From: Microcaldota archaeon
GTDB lineage: Archaea; Micrarchaeota; Micrarchaeia; Micrarchaeales; Micrarchaeaceae
DNA: 64,000 nt
Direction: 5' to 3'
Assembly (NCBI GenBank): GCA_021810105.1
Contig: JAJZJM010000003.1
Location: 1-64,000 of the forward strand
In this document: piece after piece, positions 57,801 through 64,000 of the stretch
Layout: each line of letters opens with the position of its first letter
How positions within the stretch are numbered: the stretch's first letter is position 1
Program-made: the position numbers and the translations under genes
Notes under the pieces: generated by a model
Seen by the model: only the letters and a program-made list of their open reading frames with translations
Databases searched by the model: none
What the model was told of the DNA's origin: nothing

Positions 57801-58229
57801 ATGCCAAATGGAGAGTTTGCAGCAAGGAAGCTTGTAAGACAGAGAAAGCATCAGCGAATGCTTAAGAAATGGCTAAAGAGAAAGATGCTAAAGCTTAAGG
57901 ATAAATACGATCCTATGGGCACTGTCCCAAGAGCAAGGGCACTTGTTCTTGGCAAATTCATACTGGAGCAGAAGCAGCCTCACTCTGGCCAACTTAAATG
58001 CGTAAGGGTCCAGCTTATAAAGAACGGAAAGGTAGTTGGCGCTTTCGTCCCTGGAGATGGTTCTATCGGATTCATAGATGAACACGATGAGGTAACCATA
58101 GAGGGTTTGGGAGGGTCTCAGAGGGGCCAGCTAGGATGCATACCAGGCCTGAAATACAAGGTTGTCGAAATAAATGATACCAACCTATATCAAATAATAA
58201 AGGGCAAAAAAGAGAAGCCAAAGAGATGA
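57801..58229 (+). CDS. rps12: ribosomal protein S12
   Basis: PNSARRKCVRVQL-like QPHSGQLKCVRVQLIKNGKVVGAFVPGDG. Confidence 0.95.
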   Translation: MPNGEFAARKLVRQRKHQRMLKKWLKRKMLKLKDKYDPMGTVPRARALVLGKFILEQKQPHSGQLKCVRVQLIKNGKVVGAFVPGDGSIGFIDEHDEVTIEGLGGSQRGQLGCIPGLKYKVVEINDTNLYQIIKGKKEKPKR

Positions 58230-58338
58230 TTTAACGGAGGAAGTAAAACAAATAGAGCAATCCGCAGCACTTGAAAAGCAAAGCGAGCAGATCAACTCCG
58301 ATACCCAGCAGCAACCAGAGCTTAAGTCAAAAAGGAAA

Positions 58339-58995
58339 GTGGCTAGGAAAAAGACTGATGCAAGTGCAGATGCAAAAGATATTTTCATATCAAAAACAAC
58401 TATGCTGTTTGATAAGTACAGCTACGATGTTGAGATATACGATCCCAGCCTGAAAAATTATGTCAATTTGAAGCCCATATCCTACCCGAATTCTTTTGGA
58501 AGGAAGAGCCAATCGCAATCCCATAAGGCTAACCTGAACATAATAGAGAGGCTTGAAAACTCGCTTATGAGAGGCGGAACAGGAGGCAAGATAGGTGGCC
58601 GCGTTATACGTACAAAGGGAAGGCTGCAAGGCAAGAAGCTCAAAGTAATGAAAGCGATAATGGAGGCTTTTGAAATAATAAGCAAGCAAACTGGCAAAAA
58701 CCCAATACAGGTCTATGTGGAAGCATTGGAAAACAGCTCGCCTATAGAAGATACTACAAGGGTGCGATACGGAGGCATAATATCTAATGTTGCTGTTGAT
58801 GTAAGCGCAAGCAGAAGACTTGACATAGCGCTCAGAAACATAGGCATGGGCACTGTCACATCAGCATTCCACAACAAAAGGACATTGGCGCAATCTTTAG
58901 CCAACGAGCTCATGCTTGCCTCGAATAATGATATAAACAGCTATGCAATAAAAAGGAAGAACGAGACTGAAAGGATGGCCAGAAGCGCCAAGTAG
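58339..58995 (+). CDS. rps7: ribosomal protein S7 (start may lie upstream)
   Basis: LMRGGTGGKIGGRVIRTKG..., ENSSPIEDTTRVRYGGI..AVDVSASRRLD; frame remains open upstream. Confidence 0.93.
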   Translation: MARKKTDASADAKDIFISKTTMLFDKYSYDVEIYDPSLKNYVNLKPISYPNSFGRKSQSQSHKANLNIIERLENSLMRGGTGGKIGGRVIRTKGRLQGKKLKVMKAIMEAFEIISKQTGKNPIQVYVEALENSSPIEDTTRVRYGGIISNVAVDVSASRRLDIALRNIGMGTVTSAFHNKRTLAQSLANELMLASNNDINSYAIKRKNETERMARSAK

Positions 58996-59004
58996 TGATT
59001 TTAC

Positions 59005-61197
59005 ATGGCAAGAAAAGAATACGTTGTTGAAGAAGTAGCGAAAATGATGCGCGACCACAAGCACATAAGGAACGTGGGAATAATAGCGCACGTACATCAC
59101 GGCAAGACCTCTTTAACAGACTCTCTTCTCGCCAGGGCAGGTCTCATATCAAAGAGCGTAGCCGGAGATGTTCTATATACTAATTATGAAGAGATAGAAA
59201 AGGACAGAAGGATGACCATAAAATCTGCATATATCTCCTTCGGGTTCAATTACAATAACGAAGACTACATAATAAACCTGATAGATACTCCTGGCCACGT
59301 GGATTTCGGAGGGCACGTGACAAGGGCGATGCGCGCCATAGATGGCGTAATTCTTGTAGTTGACCCTACTGAGGGAATAATGCCGCAAACAGAGACTGTA
59401 CTCAGGCAGGCCATGAAGGAGAAGGCAAAACCTGTGCTTTTTTTCAACAAGGTAGATAGGCTGATTACAGAGTTGAGGCTTACCCCAGAGCAGACGCAAG
59501 AAAGGCTTCTGAAGCTGATAAACGAAATAAATCAGATGATAGAGACATACGCACCGGAAGGCTACGGCAGCAAGTGGAAGGTTAGCGTAGAGAAGGGCAG
59601 CGTTGCTTTCGGCTCCGCATTGAGGAGATGGGCGATATCAAAAAAGATAATGGAGAAGAACAAGGTTACATTCAAGCATATATTCGAATTGACAGCAAAT
59701 AACGATCTCGCAAAACTGCAAGAGATATGCCCTATAGACGAGGCCACTCTCGCAATGGTGGTGGAGCATCTCCCGAACCCTGCAGAGGCGCAGCCGTATA
59801 GGATACCACAGATATGGCACGGAGACCTGAATTCTCCTGATGGCAAAGATATGGTAACTACGAACATAACCGGCAAGACCAACGGAGTTATATTCGGAAT
59901 AAAATATGACCAGCAAGCAGGAGAGATTGCAGTAGGTAGAATATTCTCAGGAACTGCAAAGAAGGGGCTGGAGCTGCACATATCCGGAAGGTCCCAGACC
60001 CAGAAGCTTCAGCAGGTCGGCATATACATGGGGCCTGACAAGGTCATAGTTGATGAGATACCTGCTGGCAACATTGCAGCACTTATAGGAATGAAAGACC
60101 TATCTATAGGCGACACAATAAGCGAGGAGCTGATAGAGCCGTTCGAGCAGATAAAACACTACTCACAGCATGTGGTAACGAAGGCCATAGAGGCAAAAGA
60201 CTCGAGGGATACAACGAAACTGATAGAGGCATTAAGGATGCTTACAAAAGAGGATCTAACACTAAAAGCTGAGATTAACCAAGATACAGGAGAGCACCTG
60301 ATAAGCGGAATGGGAGAGCTGCATCTAGAGACGATAGAGACAAAGCTAAAGAATGATTTCAAAGTACCCATAACAACCAGCGAGCCTATAGTGGTATACC
60401 ACGAGACTATCGCAAAGAAAGTAGGTCCGGTAGAGGGAAAATCTCCAAATAGGCACTCCAGGTTCTACGTAACAGTAGAGCCTCTTCCAGAAGGCGTGCA
60501 GAAAGCCATAGATGAAGGACAGATAAGGGATGGCAAGCCAAAAGGGCAGAATGCCATAGAGGCAATGGTGGCAGCGGGCTTAGACAGGGCAATAGCGAAG
60601 GAGGTTGAGCAAGTCACCAACAAATGCATGCTTGCAGACGTTACAAAAGGAGTCCAATACATGAATGAGGTCATGGAGCTTCTTATAGACGGATTCAACG
60701 AAGCTGTAAAGGACGGCCCTCTGGCAAGGGAAAAATGCTCCGGCATACTAGTAAGCATAGTAGACGCAACAATACACGAAGATCCTGTGCATAGAGGACC
60801 CGCCCAGATAATTCCTGCGATAAAGAGGGCCATATACGCTGGATTGTTGACATCTGGCGTTATGCTTGAAGAGCCAAAGCAGAATTTCACCATAAATATA
60901 CCTCTTGATTTCATGTCTGATGTAATATCCTTCCTGCAGGGCAGGAGAGGGCAGATACTTAACATAGAGCAGGAGAGCGGCCAAGCGTCTATACTCGCCA
61001 AGCTTCCTGTATCTGAAGTGATAAAGGACTTCTCAAACGACTTGAGGGGAATGACCCAGGGCAAGGCAATATGGAGCATGGAATTCTCTGGATATGAAAG
61101 ACTTCCAACAGAGCTTCAAAACAGGATAGTCAGAGAAATAAGGAAAAGGAAAGGCCAACCAGAAGAGCCTCCTACAGCGCAGCAATTCATGGATTAG
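59005..61197 (+). CDS. aef2: elongation factor 2
   Basis: GIIAHVHHGKTSLTDSLL, DTPGHVDFGGHV, FNKVDR, DATIHEDPVHRGPAQIIPA. Confidence 0.96.
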   Translation: MARKEYVVEEVAKMMRDHKHIRNVGIIAHVHHGKTSLTDSLLARAGLISKSVAGDVLYTNYEEIEKDRRMTIKSAYISFGFNYNNEDYIINLIDTPGHVDFGGHVTRAMRAIDGVILVVDPTEGIMPQTETVLRQAMKEKAKPVLFFNKVDRLITELRLTPEQTQERLLKLINEINQMIETYAPEGYGSKWKVSVEKGSVAFGSALRRWAISKKIMEKNKVTFKHIFELTANNDLAKLQEICPIDEATLAMVVEHLPNPAEAQPYRIPQIWHGDLNSPDGKDMVTTNITGKTNGVIFGIKYDQQAGEIAVGRIFSGTAKKGLELHISGRSQTQKLQQVGIYMGPDKVIVDEIPAGNIAALIGMKDLSIGDTISEELIEPFEQIKHYSQHVVTKAIEAKDSRDTTKLIEALRMLTKEDLTLKAEINQDTGEHLISGMGELHLETIETKLKNDFKVPITTSEPIVVYHETIAKKVGPVEGKSPNRHSRFYVTVEPLPEGVQKAIDEGQIRDGKPKGQNAIEAMVAAGLDRAIAKEVEQVTNKCMLADVTKGVQYMNEVMELLIDGFNEAVKDGPLAREKCSGILVSIVDATIHEDPVHRGPAQIIPAIKRAIYAGLLTSGVMLEEPKQNFTINIPLDFMSDVISFLQGRRGQILNIEQESGQASILAKLPVSEVIKDFSNDLRGMTQGKAIWSMEFSGYERLPTELQNRIVREIRKRKGQPEEPPTAQQFMD

Positions 61198-61260
61198 CCT
61201 AGAACGTCTCGTTCTTAACGCAACATATAAATAAATCTGCGAACATAGTTATACGATTCC

Positions 61261-61437
61261 ATGTCTGAATTGGTAATAAAATCCGCAAAAGACGGCCCAA
61301 ATCTGGTGGTAATAGACGGACAGGTAAAATTCGCATTCTGCAGGTGCGGCCATTCTGAACACAAGCCAATGTGTGATGGAACGCATAAGAAAGTGGGTTT
61401 CTCTGCGGACGAGAAAGAGACAAAAATACTTGGTTAG
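61261..61437 (+). CDS. CDGSH iron-sulfur domain protein
   Basis: Hand translation: FCRCGHSEHKPMCDGTHKKVGF. Confidence 0.9.
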   Translation: MSELVIKSAKDGPNLVVIDGQVKFAFCRCGHSEHKPMCDGTHKKVGFSADEKETKILG

Positions 61438-62094
61438 ATGGATGGCTACAATTTGCCAACAATCCGAAGGCCAAAGGTCGCATTAGATGTCGATGGGACA
61501 ATTGCAAATCCCCACGCCGTTATAGTTGAGGAATGGAATAGGATTACTGGCAAAGACTTCAGAGTTTCTGATATAGATAATTACGATTGGAGCATATCAA
61601 AACTTCAAATGCCGATGGAAGAGTTCTTTCGCATATACGAAAACTCATGGAACGAAAGAACTGCTGAGATACGCGCTGCTGTAACAGAGCAGGAATTGGT
61701 TTGTTTTGCAAAGTATTTTGATGTAGACATAGTTACGCAGAGGTCATCAAATACAAAAACCGCACTCCAGAAATGGTTAAAGCACAACTTTCCCTCATTG
61801 GACCTCAAAACCATACTCGTAGAGCAAACCAGTGACAAGCTCAAAGCGGATTATGACATAATTATAGACGATGCCCCTAAAATATGGAGGGCTTTCCATC
61901 AAAATGATCCATTGACCTACGGGAAATGGCTATACGCTCCAAAACAGCCCTGGAATAGCAAAGTAATCTCTTCAATGTTCCCATCTCCAAAGATGGCTTC
62001 TGTAAATGCAGTTTCGAATGCCTTTGAGATGGCGCTATCTGAGCACACATATTCTGCAAAAACAGGCAGAAAAAAAGAGTGCAGCATCCGCTAA
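61438..62094 (+). CDS. HAD-superfamily 5'-nucleotidase-like protein
   Basis: ALDVDGTIANPH, IVTQRSSNTKTALQKWL, DIIIDDAPKIW. Confidence 0.7.
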   Translation: MDGYNLPTIRRPKVALDVDGTIANPHAVIVEEWNRITGKDFRVSDIDNYDWSISKLQMPMEEFFRIYENSWNERTAEIRAAVTEQELVCFAKYFDVDIVTQRSSNTKTALQKWLKHNFPSLDLKTILVEQTSDKLKADYDIIIDDAPKIWRAFHQNDPLTYGKWLYAPKQPWNSKVISSMFPSPKMASVNAVSNAFEMALSEHTYSAKTGRKKECSIR

Positions 62095-62207
62095 TCAGGG
62101 CCAATCATAAAGTATAAATAGCTTTAGCTCAGAATAGATATGTCTTTTTGTTCAGGTCCAAAGTACATACCAGACTGGATGAAGTTAAAAGACCGACGGT
62201 GTTATGT

Positions 62208-62690
62208 ATGGCAAAATCTTATGTAAAGTTCGAAGTATCGAATGAAGTTGCAAGCAAGACGTACGAAGCTCTGCAGATGGCAAGACAGTCAGGCCCTATA
62301 AGAAAGGGTGCCAATGAAGTCACAAAGAGCGTAGAGAGGGGCTTAGCCTCTTTCGTAGTTATAGCTACCGATGTAGAGCCGGAAGAGGTAGTTATGCACA
62401 TACCTACACTATGCGAGCAGAAAAAGGTCGCTTTTACATACGTGCCAAGCAAGCTAGAACTTGGCAAAGCAATAGGCATGTCTGTACCTTGTGCAGCAAT
62501 CGCTGTAGAGAACCAGGGTAACGCATCTACTGCTATAAAAGAGATAATAAGCAAAGTTACAGGAACTTCGAGCGGAAGCTCCAAAGCACAGCCTGCAAAG
62601 GCGGAACAGCCAAGCGAAAAGAAGCCCGCAAAGGCGAGCGCAAAGCCAAAAGCAGAGCAGAAGCCTGCAGAGCCAGTGCAGCAGGAATAA
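62208..62690 (+). CDS. rpl7ae: ribosomal protein L7Ae with Ala/Lys-rich C-terminal tail
   Basis: GANEVTKSVERGLASFVVIATDVEPEEVVMHIPTLCEQKKVAFTYVPSKLELG. Confidence 0.94.
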   Translation: MAKSYVKFEVSNEVASKTYEALQMARQSGPIRKGANEVTKSVERGLASFVVIATDVEPEEVVMHIPTLCEQKKVAFTYVPSKLELGKAIGMSVPCAAIAVENQGNASTAIKEIISKVTGTSSGSSKAQPAKAEQPSEKKPAKASAKPKAEQKPAEPVQQE

Positions 62691-62715
62691 AAATAAAAGA
62701 ACTACAAATGATTAA

Positions 62716-62961
62716 ATGGCAGAGAATAAGGAAGGCGCTCCAACCAGACAACTATCAGGATACCTTGCAGAGATAGTTGACATAAATACGAAAGCCAAAA
62801 CCGGAATCTATGGTGAGATATACTCTGTAAGCTGCAGGATAATGGAAGGAAAGGACAAAGGCAGGATAATAAGGAGAAACATGCTTGGCCCGGTAAAGAT
62901 CGGCGATATAGTTAGATTGCCAGACACAAGCAGAGAGGCAAGAGAGATAAGGGTTAAGTGA
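62716..62961 (+). CDS. rps28e: ribosomal protein S28e
   Basis: RIMEGKDKGRIIRRNMLGPVKIGDIVRLPDTSREAREI. Confidence 0.94.
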   Translation: MAENKEGAPTRQLSGYLAEIVDINTKAKTGIYGEIYSVSCRIMEGKDKGRIIRRNMLGPVKIGDIVRLPDTSREAREIRVK

Positions 62962-62973
62962 TAGGGTGTACAA

Positions 62974-63147
62974 ATGAAATGCTCATACTGCTTAGCAGAA
63001 ATCAAAGCGGGCACTGGAACTATGTATGTATACAAGACCGGAGCGATAAATTATTTCTGCTCAAGCAAATGCTATAAGAACGCAATACTTGTCGGAAGAA
63101 AAATAAACAAGAAAAATACAGTAAGGGAAAGAAAAGCAAAGGCTTGA
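62974..63147 (+). CDS. rpl24e: ribosomal protein L24e
   Basis: Hand translation [57 protein letters not shown]. Confidence 0.9.
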   Translation: MKCSYCLAEIKAGTGTMYVYKTGAINYFCSSKCYKNAILVGRKINKKNTVRERKAKA

Positions 63148-63153
63148 TTAAAC

Positions 63154-64000
63154 TTAAACCCCACCATCCTTATCGAACAGCTCATCAAGGTCTAGCTCTT
63201 CATTCTGCTTTATCATTTTATTTAATCCCTCATCGCTGTAGTCAGGAAAGTCCACCCCGCTAACTACGAGCATGATTTTAAGCACATCTTTCTGCATATC
63301 AGGATCTATTCTAGCTCCCCATTTGAGCAGAGCATCGCTCCTTATTCTGCTTGATACTTCCTGGAAGATGCTTTCGGCCTCCCTAAGTGTAAGGCTTTCC
63401 CCTCCTATTATATTTATCAGAGCACGGCTAGCTGAACTAAGATCCGCATCAAGCAGCGGGCTTTTTATTGCATTTTCCAGTGCAACAGTTGATCTCGGAG
63501 TGCCATCATTTCCTGCCATTCCTTCGCCTGTTCCTATGACCGCATAGCCGGAATCTTTAAGCACGCTTCTTAGGTCTGCAAAGTCTATGTTTACCATTCC
63601 CGGCTTTGTAACCATCTCGACAATGCCTTTTGTCGCGCTTGCAAGAACCTCATCCGATACCCTGAACGCCATATTCAACGGAAGATCCGGCGCAACTGAT
63701 AGAAGTTTATTGTTGTGTATTATTATTGTAGTATCGGTTATTTTCTTTAGCTTAGCAAGCCCTTCAAGGGCATTCTTCATTCGTGTCTTTCCCTCGCTGG
63801 AAAACGGAAGTGTAACTATCGCTACCGTAAGAGCCCCTGCCTCTTTTGCCTCGTGGGCTATTGTGGCTATTGATCCAGTTCCTGTGCCTCCTCCAAGCCC
63901 GCAGGTAACAAATACCAACTGTGCATCGCCGAACATATGGCGAATCTCCTCCTTGCTCTCTACTGCCGCCTGTTCTCCAACCTTTATATCGCTTCCGGCT
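63154..64000 (-). CDS. ftsZ: cell division protein FtsZ, 5' end outside window
   Basis: VTCGLGGGTGTGSIATIAHEAKEAGALTVAIVTLPFSSEG; frame continues to the window end. Confidence 0.93.
   Translation of the reverse strand, partial: AGSDIKVGEQAAVESKEEIRHMFGDAQLVFVTCGLGGGTGTGSIATIAHEAKEAGALTVAIVTLPFSSEGKTRMKNALEGLAKLKKITDTTIIIHNNKLLSVAPDLPLNMAFRVSDEVLASATKGIVEMVTKPGMVNIDFADLRSVLKDSGYAVIGTGEGMAGNDGTPRSTVALENAIKSPLLDADLSSASRALINIIGGESLTLREAESIFQEVSSRIRSDALLKWGARIDPDMQKDVLKIMLVVSGVDFPDYSDEGLNKMIKQNEELDLDELFDKDGGV

Noticed and set aside
1-64000. CRISPR array or cas genes
   Set aside because: No regularly spaced repeats of CRISPR type and no Cas-like protein seen; the 5324-5469 repeats are too short and of mixed orientation.

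Overview
The window is a dense archaeal chromosome segment. Gene content (PCNA, archaeal ProRS and TrpRS, EF-2, S12/S7/L30e/L7Ae/S28e/L24e, RpoK, TYW1, geranylgeranyl reductase, SMC, FtsZ) and mostly overlapping genes suggest a small-genome, ARMAN/Micrarchaeota-like lineage; that placement is inference. From left to right it contains: (i) a metal-handling accessory region (sulfocyanin-like cupredoxin, MerA, ArsR-type regulator, a vicinal-Cys membrane protein, a zinc-finger/thioredoxin fusion) with an integrase remnant; (ii) an unusual structured non-coding region and an unresolved tRNA-like locus; (iii) TCA-cycle and respiratory genes (malic enzyme, SdhA, an anchor-SdhB fusion, fumarase, citrate synthase, MDH, aconitase, ICDH, cytochrome bd); (iv) a compact seven-gene membrane/ATPase operon (19197-23927, minus strand) that I read as a minimal type-IV-secretion / Ced-like DNA-transport module and the best candidate for an undescribed system; (v) a sufBD-regulator-CSU operon with a palindromic putative operator; (vi) a canonical C/D box sRNA, tRNA-Gln, a tRNA-Leu(UAA) with a D-loop insertion, and a degenerate tRNA-Gly beside a decayed tyrosine recombinase; (vii) a ribosomal/translation cluster ending in a partial ftsZ. 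All homology calls are from reading the supplied translations by eye; no searches were run.
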